19,375 nucleotides of DNA from JANRKH01 sp033761815 (GTDB lineage: Bacteria; Pseudomonadota; Alphaproteobacteria; Rickettsiales; Rickettsiaceae): NCBI GenBank assembly GCA_033761815.1, contig JANRMF010000100.1, positions 1 through 19,375 of the forward strand, in the 5' to 3' direction. A program made the translations under genes and the position numbers. The notes below the pieces were generated by a model that made no database searches, was not told the DNA's origin, and saw only the letters and a program-made list of their open reading frames with translations. This document shows, in pieces, positions 7,156 through 13,826 of the stretch (position 1 is its first letter; each line of letters opens with the position of its first letter).

Positions 7156-7231
7156 TGGTGGGCGATGAGAGATTCGAACTCCCGACCATCTCGGTGTAAA
7201 CGAGGCGCTCTACCAGCTGAGCTAATCGCCC
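7156..7231 (-). tRNA. tRNA-Val (anticodon UAC)
   Basis: A 76-base cloverleaf with encoded CCA. The 7-bp acceptor stem is GGGCGAT/ATCGCCC, the D-arm GCTC-AGCTGGTA-GAGC, the anticodon arm CCTCG-TTTACAC-CGAGA with anticodon TAC, the T-arm contains GTTCGAATC, the discriminator is A, and CCA ends at 7156. All stems pair. It lies 128 bases downstream of rplS on the same strand and may be co-transcribed or use its own weak promoter. Confidence 0.97.
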
Positions 7232-7291
7232 TGTAAAAGGGTATTTTTTGCGCTTTTATTGCGCGGGTTAAGAGAGTGCAATATGCACTAT

Positions 7292-7347
7292 GTAGCAAAA
7301 TTTTGCAAGATAAATTTTAGTTTTTTTACCGTGCAAAATAATGCTAC
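7292..7347. repeat. Inverted repeat between rplS and tRNA-Val
   Basis: GTAGCAAAATTTTGCA (7292-7307) and TGCAAAATAATGCTAC (7332-7347) pair at 14 of 16 positions around a 24-base loop. A smaller palindrome, GTGCA-ata-TGCAC, lies at 7276-7288. There is no U-tract on the minus strand after the stem, so it is not a classical terminator. It could protect the 3' end of the rplS message, act as a processing site before the tRNA, or be a small mobile palindrome. Confidence 0.5.
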
Positions 7348-7359
7348 TTGAATATGTGG

Positions 7360-7719
7360 TTAAGCTATTTTTTCAGCAATACGAGCCGCTTTGCCTCTTA
7401 ACTTCCTTAGGTAATATAATTTGCTTCTTCTAACAATACCTCTTCTTACGACTGAAATAGAGTGAACTAGAGGTGAGTATATAAAGAACTTTCTCTCTAC
7501 ACCTTCTCCATGGCTTATTTTTCTGAGAACAAAAGAGGAATTTATCCCCCTATTTCTCCGCGCAATAGCAACACCTTCAAAAGCTTGGAGTCTCTCTGTT
7601 GCGCCTTCAATTATTCTAACCTGAACAACAAGCGTATCCCCCACTCTGAATTCTGGGATATTTTTTGTGCTGGATAAATTTTCTATCTGTTCATTCTCGA
7701 ACTTATCTATTATATTCAT
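7360..7719 (-). CDS. rplS: 50S ribosomal protein L19 (bL19)
   Basis: About 119 residues, a normal length for bL19, which sits at the 30S-50S interface. It opens MNIIDKFENEQI like Rickettsia L19. Conserved family blocks are present: FRVGDTLVVQVRI, RLQAFEGVAIARRNRG, VLRKISHGEGVERKF, SPLVHSI, and RRSKLYYLRKLRGKAARI. The start is placed at the ATG at 7719 because GGAG lies exactly six bases before it. An in-frame ATG four codons earlier (7731) contributes that GGAG and has no ribosome site of its own. It follows trmD on the same strand, the classic trmD-rplS pairing, though with a 163-base spacer that may hold its own promoter. tRNA-Val follows. Confidence 0.97.
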   Translation of the reverse strand: MNIIDKFENEQIENLSSTKNIPEFRVGDTLVVQVRIIEGATERLQAFEGVAIARRNRGINSSFVLRKISHGEGVERKFFIYSPLVHSISVVRRGIVRRSKLYYLRKLRGKAARIAEKIA

Positions 7720-7754
7720 TTTTTTCTCCATATTTTTACTAAAACCTTCGCATT

Positions 7755-7790
7755 CTGGCCATGCAGGCCTCAGAAAATCTATATATTATA
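7755..7790 (-). promoter_or_regulatory. Possible rplS promoter -10 box and leader hairpin
   Basis: On the minus strand a TATAAT (7785-7790) lies about 65 bases before the rplS start codon. It is followed in the presumed leader by a GC-rich hairpin, GGCC-tgcat-GGCC (7757-7769), unusual in such AT-rich spacer DNA. No good -35 is visible. The hairpin could be an L19 autoregulatory leader, but it does not match a leader I know. Confidence 0.22.
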
Positions 7791-7882
7791 TTTTTTAGAA
7801 TATCTAAGCGCACATATTAATAATGTATATTTGGCGCGCAAAGCTACTGCTCTATAGTTCAAACTTCAGGATAGTGATGAGT

Positions 7883-8578
7883 TCAATTTTTCTCTAATAG
7901 ATCAGGTCGCAACCTTTCTGTGATCTCTAAGGATTTTTCTAGTCTCCACTTCTCAATCAGTTTATGATTCCCGCTTAGCAAGATTTCTGGAACTTTCCTA
8001 CCACGCCAATCGGCTGGCCTCGTATATTGAGGATATTCAAGTAGGTTTCCGTAATTTTTAACATAATTAAAGGATTCTTCGGATAGGGTGCTTTCATTTG
8101 CTAAAACGCCTGGCACCAACCTCAAAGAACTTTCTAATACTACCATTGCGGCAATTTCACCGCCAGATAAAACATAGTCTCCTATGCTGATCAGCCTCGC
8201 ATTATACTCCTCAATTACTCTTTCGTCAACCCCCTCAAATCTCGCGCAGATAAATATTATTTCCTCAATAGCTGAAATTTCCTTAGAGAATGACTGAGTA
8301 AGCCTTTTTCCTCTCGGGCTCAAGTAAAATATCTCTGGGGAGATCATATCCTTTTTTGCATAATCTAGGGCCCTTGCAAGAATTTCGGGCAGCATAAGCA
8401 TGCCATTACCCCCTCCGAAAGGCTCATCGTCAATTTTTCTATGTTTATTGAGGGCAAAATCTTTAATATCAATGATCTCAAGCGACCAAATTCCCTTTTC
8501 CCGCGCTTTACCAATAAGAGAAACCCCCAGCAAACCAGGAAAAACCTCAGGTATAGTTGTCAATATTTTGACTCTCAT
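7883..8578 (-). CDS. trmD: tRNA (guanine37-N1)-methyltransferase
   Basis: 231 residues, normal for alphaproteobacterial TrmD. The enzyme transfers a methyl group from S-adenosylmethionine to N1 of G37 beside the anticodon of Leu, Pro and Arg tRNAs, which prevents +1 frameshifting. Trefoil-knot SAM-binding motifs are clear: IFYLSPRGKRL, CARFEGVDERVIE and SIGDYVLSGGE, then LLEYPQYTRP and SGNHKLIEKWR in the C-terminal part. By my alignment Arg154 of E. coli TrmD is kept (SLRLVPG) and the position of catalytic Asp169 is Glu (EESF), a conservative change I believe occurs elsewhere in the family. The loop after EESF looks about five residues longer than in E. coli. The gene begins 25 bases after the upstream gene stop, so it is likely in the same operon. 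Confidence 0.97.
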   Translation of the reverse strand: MRVKILTTIPEVFPGLLGVSLIGKAREKGIWSLEIIDIKDFALNKHRKIDDEPFGGGNGMLMLPEILARALDYAKKDMISPEIFYLSPRGKRLTQSFSKEISAIEEIIFICARFEGVDERVIEEYNARLISIGDYVLSGGEIAAMVVLESSLRLVPGVLANESTLSEESFNYVKNYGNLLEYPQYTRPADWRGRKVPEILLSGNHKLIEKWRLEKSLEITERLRPDLLEKN

Positions 8579-8603
8579 TCTGAAATAACTTTAATATTGT
8601 GAA

Positions 8604-10589
8604 CTATAAAATATTGATACCAGCCTTTTTAAGCAAGCTAGAAATTAAACTATTATTCATTTCAGGATCATATTCTCCCAAATTAGATAAGCTATTTTTA
8701 CCGAGGCCTCGCATAATCATAAGATATAATGAATTATACTGCCCTGAATTAATCGCAACCATCGGGAGTGAGATATTGTTGGTTTTATAATTTATTAAAT
8801 CTACAGAACTATTATCAAGAATAACTCTGAGCTCATTGATAGATCCCTTTTTTGTGAATTCCTCCGCATAAACTATAGCTTTATCTGCTTCTAGTTTTGT
8901 GTGAGGTAGGTTTATTGCCTTTAGGTACTTGTTCATATAAGCTACCTTAGGCTGATGCTTGAGAAAATAATATTCCCTCCAGAAATAATCTATATAATCA
9001 TGATGGTCAGTAAAAAATATCTTTGCTTCGAAAGTAAGCTCCCCAAGTACAACTTCATCCCTTGGTAGGAGAATCATAGTAACTTCATCTTGCACAAATT
9101 TTTCTATTTCTTGCTTTTGCTCCGGACTAAGCTCCTTTTCTTTTGTGACTACTTGCTGAAGAGTCTCACCTTTAGCTTTTTCTTCTGGAGTCTTTTTACT
9201 CCCTCTTTTTGCTTTGGTTTGTTTTTCAAAATCTTTCTTTAATAGGTCAATTTTTACGTGCTGTTTTTCCTGAGTTGCACTATTTGCAATAGGTGGGCTT
9301 GTAGCGCTCTTGCTATCTACCCGTGAAAGCTGGGGCTTAGTATTATCCTCAGTTTGTTTTATCGTATTATTCGCATTAGTGTCTTGCTGAATTTGAACAT
9401 TCTGAGCTTTTTCCTCAGATTTTTGGTCTATTTTTGACTCAGAAGAAGGTGCTGCAAGATCATTTTGACTGGATTGAACTGGATCTGTTGGGGCTTGCGC
9501 TTTTACTAAAGGGGCAGTACCAGATGGTACGCTGGCATCTTGGGTATTCTTAACCTCTTTTGCTTCCTTTTGATCTGATTTTATGGTATCTTTTTCATTA
9601 TTCTGGACTTGGGCTATATCTGAGTTTTTTTCTTGACCATCATCAGATGTTGGTAATGCGGGCGGAGTTGGTACATCAATTTTTTGACCCATATATGCCT
9701 GTGCATCTACTGGTTTTTGGGCACTAGAATCCGAATTCTGAGGTATTGCAGCCTGTTTTTCATCTAGCCCTGCTAGCTTCATTGTATCATTGCTACTTGA
9801 ATAGGGCTCTTTGTTTATCAGCTCTGAAGGTTTATCATCAGAAGTAGCCACTTGATTAGTTGTAGAATCTTTATTGGCAGGTCCTCCTTGCTTTGTATTA
9901 ATCTCATTATCTTTATTTGCAGTTTCAGACGGTTTAACATCTATGTTAGCTACTTGAGGAATAGCTGGCAGATCAATCTCACTATGCGTATTGTCTTTTG
10001 CTCCGTCTAGGAGATTATTTTTATCTGAAATATTTGAATTTTTGGATGATAAATCGAGTTGCTGGGCTTGATCTGGTTTACTACCTTCCTGCGGACTTGG
10101 AGTAGTTCCTGTCGCAATGGCTAATTTTTTATCATTCTCTGCACTGATTTCTTTGAGCTCTGGAGCTTGTAGTTCTCCTGGGTGCTCATTTTTTTCGCTC
10201 AATTTTAAATCAGATGGCTGGCCTACTGGGATCGCAAGATCTTTTTGAGCCGAGGTTGGATTATTTTTTTGCACAGCAAGGGTAGCTTGGGAAGTGGGTT
10301 TTTCATCTTTTTTATTTGAAGTTGACCCGTCAGAAACTTTATCTTTTTCATCTGATTTTGAAGCAACCTCAAGGGGTTTTTCTTCGAATATCCATTCCTC
10401 AAGGTAATTTCTGGTTCCCATCGGATTCCAAAATAGATATTTTCTATATGGCTGAAGTGTTTTTTGTATATAAGTCTGCTCCTTTTTCTTCTCTGGTAAA
10501 GATGAATCTTCTTTTTTAGGCTGATCAGATAATGCACTGGTTGCAGAAAAAAGTGAGAATGTAATGATTAGAGCAATTTTATATTTCAT
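8604..10589 (-). CDS. Secreted protein of unknown function with long disordered middle
   Basis: 661 residues, family not recognised. The start is the ATG at 10589, which overlaps the upstream stop as ATGA, so translation is probably coupled; a frame extending upstream inside the popZ-like gene is disregarded. Residues 1-21 are a Sec signal peptide (MKYKIALIITFSLFSATSAL). A short conserved-looking patch, YRKYLFWNPMGTRNYLEEW, follows at about 48-66. Residues about 75-480 are low-complexity and rich in K, S, D, N, Q and P, with loose echoes such as DVKPSE/DDKPSE and ANKD. Residues about 488-661 appear folded, mostly helical, ending with a stretch (INELRVILDN, then NNISLPMVAINSGQYNSLYL) that resembles degenerate ankyrin repeats. 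The export signal and the tolC-popZ neighbourhood suggest a periplasmic or secreted protein. An effector or envelope role is speculation. Confidence 0.85.
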   Translation of the reverse strand: MKYKIALIITFSLFSATSALSDQPKKEDSSLPEKKKEQTYIQKTLQPYRKYLFWNPMGTRNYLEEWIFEEKPLEVASKSDEKDKVSDGSTSNKKDEKPTSQATLAVQKNNPTSAQKDLAIPVGQPSDLKLSEKNEHPGELQAPELKEISAENDKKLAIATGTTPSPQEGSKPDQAQQLDLSSKNSNISDKNNLLDGAKDNTHSEIDLPAIPQVANIDVKPSETANKDNEINTKQGGPANKDSTTNQVATSDDKPSELINKEPYSSSNDTMKLAGLDEKQAAIPQNSDSSAQKPVDAQAYMGQKIDVPTPPALPTSDDGQEKNSDIAQVQNNEKDTIKSDQKEAKEVKNTQDASVPSGTAPLVKAQAPTDPVQSSQNDLAAPSSESKIDQKSEEKAQNVQIQQDTNANNTIKQTEDNTKPQLSRVDSKSATSPPIANSATQEKQHVKIDLLKKDFEKQTKAKRGSKKTPEEKAKGETLQQVVTKEKELSPEQKQEIEKFVQDEVTMILLPRDEVVLGELTFEAKIFFTDHHDYIDYFWREYYFLKHQPKVAYMNKYLKAINLPHTKLEADKAIVYAEEFTKKGSINELRVILDNSSVDLINYKTNNISLPMVAINSGQYNSLYLMIMRGLGKNSLSNLGEYDPEMNNSLISSLLKKAGINIL

Positions 10590-11086
10590 TCTTCCGTGGG
10601 TATAAGTTTTTTTACTTCTTTTTCTACGCAAGATTTAACAATTGCTGGTAGATTTTTATCCAGCCACTCGCTTAAATGAGGGCGCACAAGTTCAGCTACT
10701 ACTTCTTCAACAGTAGTGCCAGACCTAAATTTCAAACTCTCTGAATCAGCTTTGGATTTTGCTGCGGTTTTTAATTGATGAAATAAAGCAGCTGTTGCCT
10801 CTGCTGCGTCTTCTGAAACTATTTTTTCGCTCATATTTTTTTCCTGAGAAAGATTGGTTGGAATAACTGAAATATTATTTGGTTTTTGTTGAGAGTCTTT
10901 TGTGTCCTGAGGTTGCGAGGCTCCATCACCTTCATTTGCTACTTCTGTCAGCTCAAGAACATCATCTTCTTGTTCAGTGTTTGTGGTTTTTTTTGCAACC
11001 AAAGCCTTGGTAACTTTATCCAGTATGCTCTCTGCTTGGGAAGTTTTATCTTGGGGTAAATCTGATGTCATTTTTTCTGCCTTCAT
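10586..11086 (-). CDS. PopZ-like DUF2497 protein
   Basis: 166 residues. The C-terminal 42 residues (TVEEVVAELVRPHLSEWLDK, then NLPAIVKSCVEKEVKKLI) match the conserved helical oligomerisation region of DUF2497/PopZ, the alphaproteobacterial pole-organising scaffold that anchors chromosome origins and cell-cycle regulators. The middle is acidic, Gln/Asp/Ser-rich and disordered, as in PopZ. The usual N-terminal peptide (SMEEILASIRKII-like) is only loosely echoed by QAESILDKVTKALVAKK. It starts 18 bases after tolC and its stop overlaps the next start, so all three are in one operon. Two starts are possible, at 11086 (GAGA eight bases upstream) and 11071 (AAGG eight bases upstream). In many alphaproteobacteria this gene neighbours tolC and valS; valS is not here. 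Confidence 0.85.
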   Translation of the reverse strand: MKAEKMTSDLPQDKTSQAESILDKVTKALVAKKTTNTEQEDDVLELTEVANEGDGASQPQDTKDSQQKPNNISVIPTNLSQEKNMSEKIVSEDAAEATAALFHQLKTAAKSKADSESLKFRSGTTVEEVVAELVRPHLSEWLDKNLPAIVKSCVEKEVKKLIPTEE

Positions 11087-11104
11087 TGATTAATCTCTTT
11101 TTTA

Positions 11105-12454
11105 TTAAAAACCTAATATTCTAAATTTAGTCTTTCTAAATTCTGCGTCTGGGTCAAATATTTTAGCGCTAAGGCCCATATTTTTTGCTGTGAGCTGTGC
11201 TAAATCTGACTTAATTTTATATGCACTAATTATAGCACCTCTTTTTGTCTGAATATGCTGCGCCATAGAATCATACATATCTTTTTCTGCCTTTAAAACA
11301 TCTACTAATGTGCTAACTCCTACATCAAATGCAGTTTTTGTGCCCTCATATGCTAGTTTTCTAGCTGCAACTTCCTGCGAAGCATACTCAAGTGCTATCT
11401 TTGATGAAATATATGTTTCCCAGTCGCTAATTAGCTGTGATTCTATTCCGTTTTTTGCGCTATCTAAACTATGAACAGCTGACCTAAGCTTTGCTTTTGC
11501 TGCCCTAATTCTCGAATGTTCAGAGCCCCCTGAGCTCACTATAGGAACACTTAATGATAAAGTGGTGCTATATGATTTGGTCTTAAGATTAGTTGGTAGA
11601 GCATTGCTGGGTGATGAACCTTCCTGAGCTGATACTTGCGCGCTTAATTTTGGTAGTAATTTTCCATACTCAGCAACTACTAGGTTCTTTTGCGCTTTTG
11701 TCTGAGAGTGAATTGATCGCAAACTTAAACTTGCTGCAATTGCTTTATTCTTAAAATCTTCATAATCAGAAGGCATACCCTCTGGATGATCGGGGAATGT
11801 TATGTCAACAGGGTCTACTTTAAAGAGAGATTTAAATGCGCTTTGAGATGCGATATATTTGGCATTATCGTCAGCATTTGTGTATAGAGCCTTTGCATAC
11901 TGAGCCTTTGCGCCTGCGACTTCGGCAAGCGTTGACTGGCCAACTTTTAACTTCTCTTCCTCGGATTCATATTGCTTTTGTGCAGAAAGAACAAAGCTTC
12001 TGGATGCGTCTGCTTTTTCTTTATTTGTCAGTAATGATATGTAGGTATCTATTGCTTCAAGAAGAAATTCTTGCTCTTTTGATATATATTCAACCTTCGA
12101 TGCATCTATTTTATGTTTAATTGCCGCAAGAGTAGAAACCGCTGTTCCGCCTGACAATAAAGGCTGAGTAACTTGGACCTGTCTTGAGAAACTGTCAGAG
12201 TTGGTTGTAGGCGTACCTGGGTAGTTTTTATATTTAGTCTTAGTTGTTGTTGTTCTAGTGCTAAGTGAAACATCTGGCAAAAACTCCTCTGATAAAACCT
12301 GGGGAAATTCCTGGATAGTAGCAATAAAGTTTTCCTGATATATTTTGATTTTTGGATGATCTAGATATGCTTTGGTCAAAGCATCTTTCAGTTCTATTGC
12401 CTCTGAATATAGTGGCGCAAAACATATACAGAAAGTGTAGATATATTTTTTCAT
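11105..12454 (-). CDS. tolC: TolC-family outer-membrane efflux/secretion channel
   Basis: 449 residues, normal for TolC/OprM-type proteins. An N-terminal signal peptide is visible (MKKYIYTFCICFAPLYSEA, probable cut after residue 19). The two OEP repeats follow, each with long amphipathic helices and beta segments: QVTQPLLSGG in the first half and TLSLSVPIVSSGGSEHSRIR in the second, with the family-typical AYEGTKTAFDVGVSTLVDVL near 380-400. Family role: trimeric outer-membrane and periplasmic tunnel docking to type I secretion or RND efflux machinery. No ABC or RND partner is encoded in the window. There is no strong ribosome site before the ATG. A promoter is predicted at 12545-12572. popZ-like and downstream genes follow with tight spacing. 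Confidence 0.95.
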   Translation of the reverse strand: MKKYIYTFCICFAPLYSEAIELKDALTKAYLDHPKIKIYQENFIATIQEFPQVLSEEFLPDVSLSTRTTTTKTKYKNYPGTPTTNSDSFSRQVQVTQPLLSGGTAVSTLAAIKHKIDASKVEYISKEQEFLLEAIDTYISLLTNKEKADASRSFVLSAQKQYESEEEKLKVGQSTLAEVAGAKAQYAKALYTNADDNAKYIASQSAFKSLFKVDPVDITFPDHPEGMPSDYEDFKNKAIAASLSLRSIHSQTKAQKNLVVAEYGKLLPKLSAQVSAQEGSSPSNALPTNLKTKSYSTTLSLSVPIVSSGGSEHSRIRAAKAKLRSAVHSLDSAKNGIESQLISDWETYISSKIALEYASQEVAARKLAYEGTKTAFDVGVSTLVDVLKAEKDMYDSMAQHIQTKRGAIISAYKIKSDLAQLTAKNMGLSAKIFDPDAEFRKTKFRILGF

Positions 12455-12544
12455 AATTCAATTACTAACTAAATCAATTATTGTGTTGGATCTTTTTTTA
12501 CAAGAGCTCAATTTTCCTGGTAATCAAGACTGATGATACCAACC

Positions 12545-12572
12545 TTTATACACTTCTATAACTCCTATTCAA
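12545..12572 (-). promoter_or_regulatory. Predicted tolC operon promoter
   Basis: The minus strand reads TTGAAT (12567-12572), a 16-base spacer, then TATAAA (12545-12550). A transcript would begin near 12538, giving a leader of about 85 bases before tolC. It sits just downstream of the terminator at 12586-12633, a layout that fits a new transcription unit. An ACACTT/AAGTGT inverted repeat straddles the -35 and spacer and could be an operator or chance. Confidence 0.45.
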
Positions 12573-12585
12573 GTGTTATAACTAT

Positions 12586-12633
12586 AAAAAACCATCCAAG
12601 TATATTTATATTAGCTATAATTTTATATACTGG
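12586..12633 (-). terminator. Predicted terminator after the M48-DsbA unit
   Basis: On the minus strand CCAGTATAT (12625-12633) pairs with ATATACTTGG (12596-12605), nine base pairs with one bulge. The loop is about 19 bases and the stem is followed, after ATGG, by TTTTTT (12586-12591). The loop is long and the stem is AT-rich, so strength is uncertain. The position between the DsbA-like gene and the tolC promoter supports it. Confidence 0.45.
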
Positions 12634-12637
12634 CTAT

Positions 12638-12706
12638 TTATTTTTTTAGATTATTCAGTTTTTTGGAACAAATAAATATTGGTTGAGGTAAATTATCTAG
12701 CTTCAT
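12638..12706 (-). CDS. Possible 22-codon small ORF downstream of the DsbA-like gene
   Basis: An ATG at 12706, preceded by GCGGGA about six bases upstream (an adequate ribosome site), opens 22 codons (begins MKLDNLPQPIFICSKKLNNL) ending in TAA at 12638-12640. It lies 40 bases after the DsbA-like stop and ends 4 bases before the predicted terminator stem. That placement is what a genuine small last gene would have. The peptide is basic with one cysteine, and I recognise no family. Chance is quite possible at this size. Confidence 0.25.
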   Translation of the reverse strand: MKLDNLPQPIFICSKKLNNLKK

Positions 12707-12746
12707 TGTAATTCCCGCCAAAAAACTCACTAGTCGCTCTTAAATT

Positions 12747-13760
12747 TTACTTAGCACCAGACTCGTTATTATTATCCGCCTTTGCTTCAGTAGAGGGTGA
12801 CAAGGAGTTTTTCGGCTCATCCTTTGTCTCTGATTTTACTTCAGGTTGGGATGACTGAGCAGGAGGAGTTGCTGTGACTTCTGAAGTTATCGATACAGGA
12901 GATGACTCTGCAGGAGCTGTCTCATTTATGAACTTTGTCAAGAAGTCTTCAGACAAGAAGCCCGGATAGAAATTGCCGTTTATAACAAATACAGGGACTC
13001 CTGATAATTTCAGATCTTTTGCAAGATTAACGTTAGCATTGACTATATCTGCCACTTTTTTTGAATTGGACATTTCCTCAATTGCATTAAAATCCATCCC
13101 ATTTTCTGCGAATAAATCTTTCACATCTTCTTTAGTATAAGCTTTCTCAGATAAGAATTCCTTATTGATTAGATCAAATTTTTCCGGATTACTTACAAAT
13201 ACAGCTGTTGCAAGTTTGGCTAAATATTCTGAGTCTCTACCAAGGACTGGGTAAACTTTGAGAATAAATTTTACATTTGGATTTGAGTCTGCAATTGAAT
13301 AAATAGACTTAAATGACTCCCTGCAATAACCACATTGGTAATCGTAGAAAATCACAACCACAGATTTTGCATCAACACTCCCAATAAATGGGTCATTAGC
13401 TGATTCTAATTGAGATTTTTTTGCTGCAAGCTGATCTTCGATCTGCTTCTTCATTGCCATATGTTTATTGCGTTCATTTTGCTCTATAGAGCTTATAATT
13501 GAATCGGGGTTCTTATCTACAAATTCCTTGATTACTTCTTGAATCTTAGCTTTTAACTCTGCGCTTTGGATTATTTTGGATTGCAATTGATCGTTCTCTT
13601 CTTTAGCTCTATCTCTCTCTTCTTTAATTGCGGCGTTAATCGCATCTTTAAAATCTGCGTTACCTGGGTTACTATTGCCCTGGCGCTTATAATAACCTAA
13701 AAAAGCTACGCTCCCTACCAATATCGTTAAAATGATCCAACCACGGTATGTACTTAACAT
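12747..13760 (-). CDS. Membrane-anchored DsbA-like thiol oxidoreductase
   Basis: 337 residues. Residues 8-25 form an uncleaved-looking membrane anchor (GWIILTILVGSVAFLGYY). A charged, coiled-coil-like region (about 38-118) follows, then a thioredoxin-fold DsbA domain with active site CGYC (Cys143, Cys146; context FYDYQCGYCRES) and the cis-proline loop SGVPVFVING. The last 55 or so residues are a disordered tail rich in S, P, E and T. The two active-site cysteines are the only ones in the protein. The family catalyses disulfide formation or isomerisation in the periplasm; the layout is like the Com1/27-kDa DsbA-family proteins of intracellular bacteria. Strong ribosome site AGGAG, five bases before the ATG. 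It begins 66 bases after the M48 protease gene, so it is probably co-transcribed. No DsbB is visible nearby. Confidence 0.93.
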   Translation of the reverse strand: MLSTYRGWIILTILVGSVAFLGYYKRQGNSNPGNADFKDAINAAIKEERDRAKEENDQLQSKIIQSAELKAKIQEVIKEFVDKNPDSIISSIEQNERNKHMAMKKQIEDQLAAKKSQLESANDPFIGSVDAKSVVVIFYDYQCGYCRESFKSIYSIADSNPNVKFILKVYPVLGRDSEYLAKLATAVFVSNPEKFDLINKEFLSEKAYTKEDVKDLFAENGMDFNAIEEMSNSKKVADIVNANVNLAKDLKLSGVPVFVINGNFYPGFLSEDFLTKFINETAPAESSPVSITSEVTATPPAQSSQPEVKSETKDEPKNSLSPSTEAKADNNNESGAK

Positions 13761-13826
13761 AAGGACTCCTAAAAAAACTATATTTCTGTTTTATACGCTA
13801 ACTTGCAACAAAATAAAGAAAAAAAA

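Noticed and set aside
7156..7231. tRNA-Val as the attachment site of an integrated island
   Set aside because: No second copy of the tRNA 3' end and no integrase were found in the window; only short palindromic repeats lie nearby.
10590..10631. Longer N-terminus for the secreted protein starting inside the popZ-like gene
   Set aside because: It would bury the signal peptide behind a basic extension, whereas the ATG at 10589 forms an ATGA overlap and begins the signal peptide cleanly.
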